DNA of 18,843 bases from Darksidea phi (lineage: Eukaryota; Ascomycota; Dothideomycetes; Pleosporales; Lentitheciaceae): NCBI GenBank assembly GCA_030770425.1, contig JASJFT010000411.1:1-18843 (forward strand), read 5' to 3'. The translations under genes were made by a program, and so were the position numbers. Under the pieces are notes generated by a model. It did no database searches and was not told the origin of the DNA. It worked only from the letters and a program-made list of their open reading frames with translations. Positions within the stretch are counted from its first letter, which is position 1; each line of letters begins with the position of its first letter. This document shows positions 9,031 through 18,768 of this stretch, piece after piece.

Positions 9031-12000
9031 GAGTTACTATAGTAATTCTTACTATATAAGTCTACTAACTTTTCCTTTCTAGATAGTTAGAAGCCTCTAC
9101 CTCTAGGTACCTCTAGTAATACTATTTAACTAGCCCCTAGTAGTCCTATAGGTTCTTAATTAGTTCCTATATATTCTAACTAGTAGGCTATTTTATCTAT
9201 TTAACTAAATATTTTTACTAACATCCGAACTTCTATAGTTTTTAAATTTCCTCGATCTTATACTCCTCGTCCTTAAGTTTAATATTAATAGCTACTTCGG
9301 CGTCTTCCGGTACTAGTTCTAGTAATAATATATAGAATACTAGATATATCTTTATACCTTTAGTTAGATTTAGCCTATAGTTAACTAGTCCTATTTTTTC
9401 TTTAATTTCGAATAGTCTAATTTATAAATTATCTAGTTTATCGTATAGTTATTTAGTTTTTAGATTTTATTATAAAAGGAAAACTTTATTCTCCTTCTTA
9501 AGAATTAGTCCCTCGAGCCTTTTTTTATTTACTATTTTAGCTATTATAAGGTTCCTACGTACTATTTATATACTAAGTTCTTTATATAATTCTTATATTA
9601 AATAGGTCTTTTCTTCTACCCTAATAGATATACTCTTAATATTCTTTAAATCTCTATAAGTTATTAGCTTATATCTATAGTTTACGTAGTATAGTAAGTA
9701 TTTAGTCGTCGTAGATTTCTTACTATTATATACTAATTATACTATTAGAAGTAACTTAACCTAGTTATTCTATAACTTATTAATATAGAACTTTAGGTAC
9801 TCCTTTAGAGTTTAATTCGTATATTTCGTCTAACTATCTATCTACGAATAAAAGCTAGTTAATAGCTTTCTTTTAATTTCTAATTTTATAAGTAGTATAC
9901 TCTAAAACTTTAAAGTAAATAGTTTATCTCTATTTATAAGGATCTATTCTAGTAATCTATAATTAGTAATAAGTATTCTTTTAACCTTATAAGCTATATT
10001 TTCTATTATAATTACTTCGTTCGTCGGGATAAAGTATACTATCTTAATTAATTAGTCTATAATTACTATAATTATATCGTATAATCTTTCTAATTTTAGT
10101 TCTAATAATAGTAGTAACTTTACTATAAAGTCTATTATAACGTAAGTCTATAGTTATATAGGTAGTATTAACGATTAGAGTAACCTATAGGACTTATATC
10201 TCTTAGGTTTATTCTTAGAATATTCTAAATAGTCGCTTATCGTTTTCCGAACTTCCTCTCTTATATTAGTAAGTAGGTATTCTCTATCTATATATCTAAC
10301 TATTTTATTAATTCCTAGATATTCTAGTATTTTACTCTCGTAGATTTCCTATATAAGGTCTTCTTTAAGACTTAGTAGTATATAAGACCTTATTTTCGAA
10401 TTATTTATTAGAGCGAAGTATTCTTCCTTATTAAAGTATATATTATCTTCCTCTAGTATCCTATTAGTATCTTTAATAGTTTCTTAGGTCTTATTTTTCT
10501 ATTTTTTTTTAATATCTACTACTACTATAATCTTAGCTAGTCTTATATAGTTATATACGAGGGTTCCGTCGGGTTCCTTTTATAGGACTAGTTTATATAT
10601 AATAGGTTTATTAGTATCTTAAAGGTCTAATCTTCTACTAAGAGTATTTACTACTTCGTTTAGTATTTCTAGCTAGTAACTTATCTTAAAGTCGTAATCC
10701 GTTAGTAATTCCGATTATTAGAATTATTATCGATTAAGTTTCTTTATAGTCGTAAAACTTATAAGATTTTAGTAATTTATAATAATCTTAATCTTATACT
10801 TAGCTCCTATAAGCTATAGTCTTTATTATTTAAATACTAATATAACGACGCTAAGTTCCTTATTATAAATATTATAGTTTACTTCCTCTTTACTAAACTT
10901 ATATAAGTAGTAAAATACTAGTTTCTATTTTTTATCTTTTCCTTACTAGGTAAGTATTACTCCTAGTATATAATCTAATATATTCGTCTCTACTCTAAGA
11001 GGTTTTATTAAGTCGTATATTTATAATATAGGTACTAATATAAATAGATTCTTAAGCTTATTAAAAGCTTTCTATTATTCCTAGTTCTACTAGAATTCTT
11101 TTTTCTTCTTAGTTATCTTCGTAAGTAGAGTTATAGTCTTTAAATAGTCCCTAATAAACTTCTAATAGAAGTTAGCGAATCCTAGAAAGAATTATACGTT
11201 CTTAACTAATATTAGAGTTAACTATTCTCTTACCGTTTATACTTTTTTAGGGTCTATAGATACTTCTTCTCGCGAAATAATAAAATCTAAATATTTAATT
11301 TTTATTCTATAGAATTCGTATTTATCTAGGTAAAGTAGTAATTTATTTTACTATAGCTTTCGTAGTACTTTCTTTATATATTCTTTATATTCTTCTAGTA
11401 TTTCTTTACTATATATAAGAATATCGTCTAGATATACTATATAGAATACGTCTAAGTATTTATTTAATATTCTATTAATAACTAACTAAAATATTACTAG
11501 TATATTTATTAGTCTAAATAATATAACTTTATATTTATAGAGTCTATATTAGGTCTTAAACGTCGTATACTTTTTATACTCTTTTACTATCTAAATCTAG
11601 TAAAATTCTTCTTAAATATTAAATTTTGTAATCTATTTAACTTCTTAAAGCCGGTCTATAAGTTCTCTAATTAGTAGTAATAGGTATCTATTTTTCTTTA
11701 TAATATTATTTAAATATTTATAGTCTATATAAAGTTGTAACTTTCTATTCTTCTTTAGAATAAATAAAACTAGTAATACTATAGAGCTCTAACTTTCTTT
11801 AATATATCCTTTCTTTAAGTTCTTTATAAGGTACTCTTTTAATTCTTCTTATTAATCTACTATTAACGAGTATATAAGTCTAGACTTAAGCTTCGTATCT
11901 TCTTCTAGATATATCTTATAATCCTATTTCTAGTACTCTAGTAAATCTATTTTTAAATATTCTTTAAATAACTCTTAGAACTCCTTATAGTCTTAAGGTA

Positions 12001-12600
12001 TTATTAATTATAGTTCTTTCTATACGGTCGTAACTCTTCGTACTATAATAATACTAACTCTTTACGAGTTCTTCTTATAGATCCTCGCGATCTTATAAGA
12101 TAAGATTAAGTCTATTCTCCCTTTCTAGGGTATATACTAGATCTTATAGCTAGACCTATTCGGTCTTCTAATTCCTATAACTTAAGCTACCTACTTATAG
12201 TCTAGTACTTTATATAGCTTCTAATCTATCTATAGATTATATTTTACTAGCTAATTATAGCTAATAATTATATCGATATCTCTGATTTCTATAATATTAA
12301 ACCTATAATAGTCTCTAATATTCTCTATCTCTAGAGTTACTTCTTATATTTTAAGGTAAATTATATCTCCTTTATATTCTATAGGTAATCTATCTCCGAG
12401 TTCTACTCGTATAGATTTTATCTTAATTTAGTAAAGAATTCTATATTTCTTTATTATCTATAATAATAGAAGTATAAATTCTACTTTACTATTTATAATA
12501 GCTTAGACTTTTTATCCGTAAATCTATACGTCTACTTCTAACCTAGTTAGTTATTAGATACTTTCTTATACGATTTATAGAGTTATCTTTTAGATACTTT
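9021..12600 (-). pseudogene. Pol of element B: protease, RT, RNase H, integrase, chromodomain (RIP-inactivated)
   Basis: It reads in the minus frame with first bases one above a multiple of 3. In order: a weak protease-like AIINS near 12502-12488; RT from about 11770 (KKNRKLQLYIDYKYLNN), with YLDD intact at 11434-11423; RNase H near 11010 (ILDYILGV); integrase from about 10395, with the first core Asp at 10132-10130 (DFIVKL) and LIKIVYFIPT near 10050; and the C-terminal post-integrase module at 9515-9300 (a DQLTIG-like GPVNY block). A chromodomain follows at about 9265-9110 (YKIEEI, then KYLVK). It is crowded with TAA/TAG. Two Gln or Thr codons with CA survive at 11627 and 11736. The pol frame lies at -1 relative to gag. 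Confidence 0.85.
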
Positions 12601-13290
12601 TATTAGTACGACTCTTACGTAGCTAATAATAACCTAGTTTTTTAGCTTATTATCGTAGATAATCTAATCCTTAGAATTATCGTCTAGTTCTTAGATCTTA
12701 TCCTAGTATTTCCTAGACTTATATCGAAATACGGGATAATATTTATTAGGTCTAGGTTCTCCCTCCTACTAGGAGAATAAGCTATTCGCTCGTTCCTAAC
12801 CTAGATCTATCGTCTTTCTAGCTTTAATAAGTAGTTTTTAGTTTAGTATCTCTTATAACCCTTCTTCTTAGCTTTCTCTTAATAATAGTACGTTCTTATA
12901 ACTAATTTTTATCTTCTCCCTATTATTCTAGGCGTCGTAATACCCTTACTATATACCTAGGACTCGTAGCCGCCTCCTAACTTCTAGATTATTTAGATTA
13001 TTCTAGTTTTATAGCTAATAGCTATACCTATTATATTATTTAATAAGGTACTCTTATCTTTAGAGATTTAGGTAGAAGATATCTTCTTTTCTCCTAGTCG
13101 TAAGCTCTCTTTACGCTAGGTATAGGATATATAACCTATTATAGTATATCTAATATATTACTTTATAGATAGATTTTTAATATATAGTCCTATAGTTACT
13201 ATTCTATTTATACCTCTTAGTATCTACTTTAGTTAGTCCTTATAGCCATCGTCCTATAGTATATTTTATTAGGAAATATTTCTTATATTT
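12601..13290 (-). other. Element B gag-pol junction region, no recognised domain
   Basis: This 690-bp stretch lies between the recognisable gag extension and protease. Minus-strand frames contain basic and Ser/Arg-rich pieces, but I cannot decide the frame or the point of the gag-to-pol frame change. A residual CA lies at 13247. Confidence 0.4.
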
Positions 13291-14710
13291 ATTATTATAG
13301 TAATCGTTCTATCTTAGCTATTCTTACTTTTCGTATACTATAATCTAATTCTTATAGTCGTATATATAGTACTTGGTTATTAGATATTCTTTATTAAGAA
13401 GATATATATATAGGTAATCTCCTAGGAAAATTATAGTATCCTTCTTCTATTATATATAGTACTTATACTATCCTATATAGTAAGTCTATAGTAAGATATC
13501 GTAATCTCGATTTTTATAATTCTATATTATCTTATAGCCCTCTAGTCCTTAAAACTTTAGGACCTACCTTATTACTATCTATTCTTAGTCGCCGGTAACG
13601 TAAATTAACTCTTTCGCCTTAGCGTAATACTTAGTAATATATTAACTATTATTATACTTCTAGTATTTATTATATACTAATTATTAGAAAACTATTTCTA
13701 TACTAACCTCCTCTAGCTTATTAAGTTTTAGTTTTCTAATCTTAAGCTCTAGGTCTTTTTATTAATAAGGAATTTTCTTATCCGTACTTTCTATTACGTC
13801 GAATTATTCTTCTAGAAATAATTCTTAGTCGTCTACCTCCTAGTAGATACCTCTAATTATATTAATATACTTGGTATTCTCTTAGCTACTTATATTCTTT
13901 TTCTCGTCGTCGTATTCTTTAGTAAAGTATCCCTATATTCTATAATATAAATATACTTTCTTATCTTATTATCGTTTTATCTCGTTTACTAGGACTTTCT
14001 ATAACTTCTTACCTTACTCGTATTTCTTATTCTTTAAGTATTTCTTTTCTTAGACTATATTAATATCTATTTTATTATAACCCTTATAGAAACTATACTT
14101 AAGAGCTAACTACTTCTTTTTATAAACTTTAACTAGTTTTATAATATCCCGTTTCTTAAGTACTTATTTATATAGTCGGTTATTAATATAAATCGTCGTC
14201 TTAATTAATTCCGCTAGGTCGTCTAGCTTTTTAAGTCTAGATAGCTCGTCTTTAACTACTTCCTTAAGTTCGTTATAGTACGTAACTATAAGAGAAGTAT
14301 TATTCTAATTAATCTTATACTATAGTTATTTAAATTCGGTAGTATAAGCTTCTACTAATTTTATCTATTTTAGCCTCTAGATCTTATACTCTACTTATTA
14401 AACCTTATTAATATTCCTAAAGATTATATATATTTATTCCTTAAAGAAGTTCTAATCTATAAATACTACTTTTATTTTATTACGTCGCTTACTTAAAGTT
14501 TCTTTATTAGCTATATAATCGTCGACTAGGGGTTATATCTATACTACTATCTTCTCTATTATATATATACCTACTATAAGGATTCTATCCTAATTACTAA
14601 TAAATATAGTAGAGTTAAATTAATAGTATAAGTCTATCTATATAAGGAATGACTTTAGGCCTTCCTTATTACTATTATATCTTTTAGATATCTTAACTTT
14701 CGTCTTACTA
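13291..14710 (-). pseudogene. Gag of element B (RIP-inactivated)
   Basis: It is homologous along its length to element C gag (540-1470 and 15927-16347 on plus), which sets frame and direction. The minus frame has first bases at multiples of 3. The capsid part lies near 14690-14100. The CCHC knuckle is at 13953-13912 with Tyr in all four metal positions (YLYY, then GYFTKEY). A C-terminal extension includes KDLELK (about 13760) and YVTGD (about 13602-13588), which is also in element C. No ATG remains; the few intact TG/CA sites (13374, 13872, 14650) show RIP was not quite complete. Confidence 0.8.
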
Positions 14711-14910
14711 CTAAGTCCTACTCTTACTTATTATAGTACTTCTTATAGCGATACTATAGCTTATTATATTTCTACTATCTAAGCTACTTATTATTAAACG
14801 AGAGTAGCTAGATCTACTATCGGAGCTTCTATTATACTTCCTCTAGAAGTATTACGTAAGCTAGATAGAGTTACTATATTTAATATAACCTAAGTTTAAG
14901 ATAGTTAATA
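14711..14910 (-). other. Element B leader with putative primer binding site
   Basis: Next to the right LTR the minus strand reads TATTAACTATC (14910-14900), the same core as in A and C. The remaining leader is shared with element C (about 341-540), for example TCTATCTAGCTTA. It lies between the primer site and gag. Confidence 0.5.
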
Positions 14911-15345
14911 TATTATATATTATATATACTTTAATACGGGATCTAGGTTAAGGCCGATAGTATATTTATCGTACCGTTAGGTTTTAATAGATTAGAGTTA
15001 AGTTAATAAATTCTATTATTAGAATAACTACTTAAGGAGAGATCTAATCTTATCCGTAAGTATTAGGTAAACTAAAGAGAATTAACTATAAGGAATTAAA
15101 ATAGAAAGTTTAAGAGATTCTCCGCCCTCTTATACCCGTCCTTATTCCTTAAGGTAGTAGTAGTAGTAGTAGAAGTAGTAACTTCTATAGCTTCTATAAC
15201 TTCTATAGTAATTATAGAAGTAGTTATCTTAGTAACTTCTATAACTTCTAAGTTATATAATATTAAATTACTAACTAAGCGTAGCTTAGCTATCCTAGCT
15301 ATATTAGAGCTTACCTCGTATCCTTCTAATCCTAGGGTTATAACA
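14911..15345 (-). repeat. 5' LTR of element B
   Basis: It is 435 bp and pairs with 7899-8333 by transitions only. Its outer end keeps an unmutated CA (15344-15345), giving the sense-strand start TGTTATAACCC. This confirms the TG...CA LTR ends that RIP has erased elsewhere. Confidence 0.9.
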
Positions 15346-15442
15346 ACGATACTATAATAGATAATAACGACCTCTTAAGATAGGGCCCTAATATTAATAT
15401 AGCCGAATACTAGAACTAGAATAACCTCCGAACCGAAGGTTT
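15346..15442 (+). other. Element A 3' tail, resumed after element B
   Basis: Short remainder of A between the B insertion and the polypurine tract. It begins ACGAT, the possible right target copy of B. No domain is recognised. Confidence 0.6.
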
Positions 15443-15457
15443 AGAAAGGGGAGATAG
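15443..15457 (+). other. Polypurine tract of element A
   Basis: AGAAAGGGGAGATAG sits directly before the 3' LTR, as expected for plus-strand priming. It is on the plus strand and matches the orientation of A's gag-pol. Confidence 0.8.
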
Positions 15458-15921
15458 TATTATAAACTAAATATATACTATAGAATAATAGTAGAAAGAG
15501 CTACCTAAGATTAAATCTATTACTAGCTCTAATATAGAATATAATAATTATAACTATAGTATAAATAATAATTAGTATAGATAGCTTTATTAGGAAGTTA
15601 CGTAATAGATCTATATCTTAATAAAGATAGATCTAAGGATTACGTAATAGCTTAGTAGATCTATTAGAATAGAGCTACGAAGCTATAGCTTAGTAGATCT
15701 ATAGGTATAGAGCTATAGATCTAAGAAAACTAAATTAATATATAATAACTACGAATCTCCTAGATAGTCTTTCTTCTTATAGTTAATTTCGAATCTAGAT
15801 TAATCCTTACCTATTAATATAATTATACTATTATCTATTTATTCTAACTTCTTCTTTCCTATCTTAAGTATAAATCCTAAACGAGGCTAAATAATCTATT
15901 AGGCCTAGACCCCGTTTAATA
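15458..15921 (+). repeat. 3' LTR of element A
   Basis: It is 464 bp, starts TATTATAAAC and ends GTTTAATA, and is followed by the target copy GGAAG. It is the same length as 1471-1934 with transitions only, and some sites are TA where the left copy has CG and vice versa. Confidence 0.92.
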
Positions 15922-15926
15922 GGAAG
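15922..15926 (+). repeat. Target site duplication of element A, right copy
   Basis: GGAAG is identical to 1466-1470. Treating one copy as duplicated, codon phase in C's gag is continuous from 1467 to 15929. Confidence 0.9.
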
Positions 15927-16347
15927 TTTCTCGATAATAAGAAGATCTAGAGCTCGAAATAGAAGAGTTAATACTCTCGAAGCTAAAAGAAGTAGTTATA
16001 GAAGATATTTTCTAACGACTAGTATATAATAAATATTAGATATATAGAACTAGTTAATATATTATAAAATACTATACTAGAGAAGTAGAACTAGTATACG
16101 TTACCGGCGATCGAGGCTAATAGATAATAGACTAGGCCTTAAGACTCTAAGGGCCGGAAGACTATAGGATAACGTAGGATCGAGATAGTTTAGATTATAA
16201 GAACCTACTATTTATATAGTATATAGGGAAATATAAATATTATATATAATAAAAGAAAGAAGTTATAATACTCTCTAGGGACTATCTATATATATACCTA
16301 TAGAATAAAGAATATTTAATAGTAGAATACTATCTCTATAATTATAA
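15927..16347 (+). pseudogene. Gag of element C, continued (3' part)
   Basis: It continues C's gag frame after element A. It reads EDLELEIEEL (15941) and VYVTGD (about 16097-16111), both aligned with element B's gag at about 13760 and 13599. Homology to B runs to about 16340 and then stops abruptly at the LTR-like start of element D. Both Gag relics therefore have a long C-terminal extension after the zinc knuckle. RIP stops are throughout. Confidence 0.78.
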
Positions 16348-16894
16348 TATTACGGCCCGTTCTCTAGATAATCTAGTTATTTTACTTATTTTCTATTTCG
16401 GTTAGTAGATTAGGTAATCTCGAGGATTAGTCTAATAGATAGTTAGCTTATTTAGCGTACTAAGCCCTATTTAAGTATAAGAACCCCCTATTCTTATACC
16501 CTTATAACGCTATCTTAGAATAGCTTTAATATACCAATTCTACTATTAGTTAATTAGAAGGCTATCTTAGCTATTATAACTTCTAGTTAATTATACTTAG
16601 TTCTAGGGTCCTATATTATTCTAAGATCTCTAACTTTTAGTTAGAAATAGTAGCTAAATATTAACTCTTCTAAAATCCCTAGAGGTCTACGGTACTTAGG
16701 GTAGATAGTACGCGGCGCTTTCTTAGATAAGTCTTAAAACTAACTACTTTAAGTCCTAATATTACTAAAGCGTCTAGTACCTTTCTTAGAGAGAAGAGAC
16801 CTATAAAAGTATTATATAGGGTTAGACCTATATTCTAAATCCTATAACTAACTTATCTTTATACGATTAACTAAATTACTAAATTAGTATAATA
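16348..16894 (+). repeat. 5' LTR of element D (3' border approximate)
   Basis: It starts TATTAC at the break in element C. The proposed end is the TATAATA at 16888-16894, which would be the inverse of a TGTTA start. There is no second copy in the window, so the right border is not secured. The last bases of C before it are TATAA, which may be a target copy. A single CA survives at 16535. Confidence 0.5.
16802..16808 (+). promoter_or_regulatory. TATA box in the element D LTR
   Basis: TATAAAA lies about 90 bp before the proposed LTR end, a plausible place for the former retroelement promoter. RIP enrichment of TA weakens the call. Confidence 0.4.
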
Positions 16895-17001
16895 ATAAGA
16901 TAGTAGACTCTCTAGACTAAGTAGGCCCTTTAAAGCTATCTTCCTATAAGACCTCCCTATAGAAGAAAGATAAAGAAAAGAAAAAGGTTCTAAGCTAAGC
17001 C

Positions 17002-18768
17002 TCGAGTAGGGTAAGAAGTACGTAAGCTTAAACTAGGTCTTAGAGCTAGACTAGAAGTAAGATATCCTTTCTTAAAGAAAAAGTATACTAGTAAAAGCTA
17101 ACTAAGACCTATAAACTAATCCTTTTAAAGGTATTTATTAATAAAGATATATATATTAACCTTTAGACCCTTAAAGTTATCTTTCCTCCTTAAGAGAAGA
17201 GTATAAGTAAAGATAGCCTCGAAAAGAAGATTAATAAGTACGTTAAGAGGGTTAAATTACTTAAAGAAAAAAATAGACTCCGAATCCCCTATCTAACGAA
17301 TATAAAAGAATAGAAAGAACTTCTAGACTATAATATAGTCTAGAATATACTAGCTATCTAGAAGGGACCTAATCTAATTACTAATACCCTAATAGATAAT
17401 AGTCTCTATTTTATTATAGCTAAAAGACTAGTATATACTATAGGAGTAGGTATAGTTAGTAGAAATACCTTTATAAATACTATAGCTAATAAGTTTAACT
17501 AATTAGCTAAAGAAAGGGATAACTATAGAAGATAAGTTAAAAAGCTATAAAAAGAGCTTTAATAAGTCTAGAGAACTATAAGTAGATAGTAGAGTTTAGA
17601 GAAAGATCTTAAATAGTTCTTTTCTACGGCCGTCTATATAAAGGTTAGACTTATAGTCCTTTCTTAGTATAACCCTAAGTTCGTTTTTAAGGCTCTACTA
17701 TTATAGTATAATCCTAATAGTAGATAAGATATAGAAGAGATAAGACTCCCTTCTATAATAGTATAACTAAATAATCTAAATATTAGCTTCTAAAGGACCT
17801 CTCTTATCTATTATATCCTACTTTAAACCCCTAGACTCCTAGAAAGGTTCTAGTAGGATTTAGTCTAGTATTTAATCCTTTAGTTAAGCTTCTTATAAAA
17901 AGAGCTAACTACCGAACTAATTATATTTCTAGATTTAATACGGACTTCTCTACCTAATAAGAACTATTATAAGTACCTATTAGATTTAGATATACTACCC
18001 TTTACTATAAAGAAAATAGAAAATACTCTTACTTTCTATTCTAGTACTCTTCTTATAAGATTTCTATTAGTCTTATTAGAGTTTATAACTATTATCTTAG
18101 GTAATAGAATATAGATTCTTATTTAGAAGGAGAATATTATAAGAAATTATTAAAGTAAATTCCTATAAATCTCTAACTTTTAGAAGACTATATTCTACCC
18201 TAATCCTATCTTATTTAAAAATAACGGAGAGTCTAAGTTAAAGAACTAGCTCTATAATATAGAATAGAAACTTACCGTTAATAAGAACTAGTATATATAA
18301 GAAACCCCCTAGTAAATAGCTAAGATCTATCGAGTCTATATTATATCCTAACTAGTAGGTCTAGTAAAAGACTATATTTAGATATAGCTAAATTCTAGAA
18401 AAGAAGAAGTAGACTTCGTATCTAATATAGATCTATTAGAGTATATTAAGAAATATTATAAAGATCCCTATATAAAGAAGAAGATAAAAGTTAAATTTTA
18501 TTAATTACGTATAAACGTATTTAGTAAAGTTAATAACTTTATTAAGAATTTTAAGTATTTAGTAATAGAGGTCTATTTACCTTATTACTAGTAGAACGAA
18601 GAATTTATAGATAAGCTCTACTTTAAGCTAAAAAATAAGATAGATTTATTTAATAATAGTAATTCTATCTTTAGTAAGCTCTATAAATATACGACTTTAG
18701 TTAATAGAATACTACTTAAGAATAATTAGTACTAAAAGGCCCGACTCGTCTAAAGTAACTAATTAGCT
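17002..18768 (+). pseudogene. Gag of element D (RIP-inactivated, interrupted)
   Basis: The frame has codons starting one above a multiple of 3. A charged N-terminal part (about 17050-17290) with KEKNRLRIPYL is followed by a probable coiled coil (about 17465-17640: LAKERDNYRR, then a VKKL segment). The capsid-type domain begins near 18211: GESKLKN-stop-LYNIE, LTVNKN, LLEYIKKYYKDPY (about 18438), VKFYQLRINVF and FIDKLYFKLKNKIDLF (about 18603). These are typical of retrotransposon Gag in fungal LTR elements, with stops at former Trp or Gln. No zinc knuckle is reached before the frame is broken at 18769 by element E. Confidence 0.75.

Larger units (their letters stand above)
7899..15345 (-). mobile_element. 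Element B (Ty3/gypsy chromovirus-type), nested in A
   Basis: This 7447-bp element on the minus strand has two 435-bp LTRs, a primer site next to the right LTR and a polypurine tract next to the left LTR. Gag and pol are in different frames, and there is a plus-strand (antisense) ORF relic in its 3' part. It is the same superfamily lineage as element C. About nine of the twelve residual CA/TG sites of the block lie in B, fitting its status as the youngest RIP-mutated element. Confidence 0.9.
1471..15921 (+). mobile_element. Element A (Ty3/gypsy chromovirus-type), split by element B
   Basis: It is bounded by two 464-bp LTRs and a perfect 5-bp target duplication. Without B it is about 7.0 kb. 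The order is LTR, primer site, gag, protease, RT, RNase H, integrase, chromodomain, 3' tail, polypurine tract, LTR. The domain order and the C-terminal chromodomain place it in the Ty3/gypsy chromodomain clade. Element B entered at 7898/7899, between pol and the polypurine tract, and A resumes at 15346. All coding capacity is destroyed by RIP. Confidence 0.9.
1..18768. other. RIP-mutated AT-rich heterochromatic block
   Basis: The block is almost devoid of CpA and TpG. By eye the only ones are near 538, 1744, 9222, 11627, 11736, 12283, 13247, 13374, 13872, 14650, 15344 and 16535. TpA is extremely common, while CpC, CpT and CpG remain. Paired LTRs differ only by transitions. This is the signature of repeat-induced point mutation in filamentous ascomycetes, acting on CpA on both strands. 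Every coding relic carries many TAA/TAG stops explicable as former CAA, CAG or TGG, and there are no TGA stops because TG is gone. The block ends sharply at 18768/18769. I did not compute base composition. Confidence 0.95.
16348..18768 (+). mobile_element. Element D (LTR retrotransposon), 5' part, nested in C
   Basis: Homology between C and B ends at 16347, and new sequence begins TATTACGGCCCG (former TGTTACGGCCCG). The first part is non-coding and LTR-like with a TATA box, followed by a gag relic from about 17000. The element is cut by E at 18769, so its pol and 3' LTR lie beyond the window. It is a different family from A, B and C. Confidence 0.72.

Noticed and set aside
16348..16990. Host gene or non-coding RNA between element C and the D gag
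   Set aside because: There is no coding signal; the TG-type start at the break in C, the TATA box and the following gag fit an LTR plus leader better. No tRNA or rRNA was seen here or elsewhere.
1..18768. AT-rich sequence as a mitochondrial, plasmid or bacterial endosymbiont genome
   Set aside because: The specific loss of CpA/TpG with CpG kept, LTR pairs, target duplication and gypsy domains show nuclear fungal RIP.
1..18768. Short open frames between stops as functional small proteins
   Set aside because: They lack ATG and are fragments of retroelement genes cut by RIP stops.
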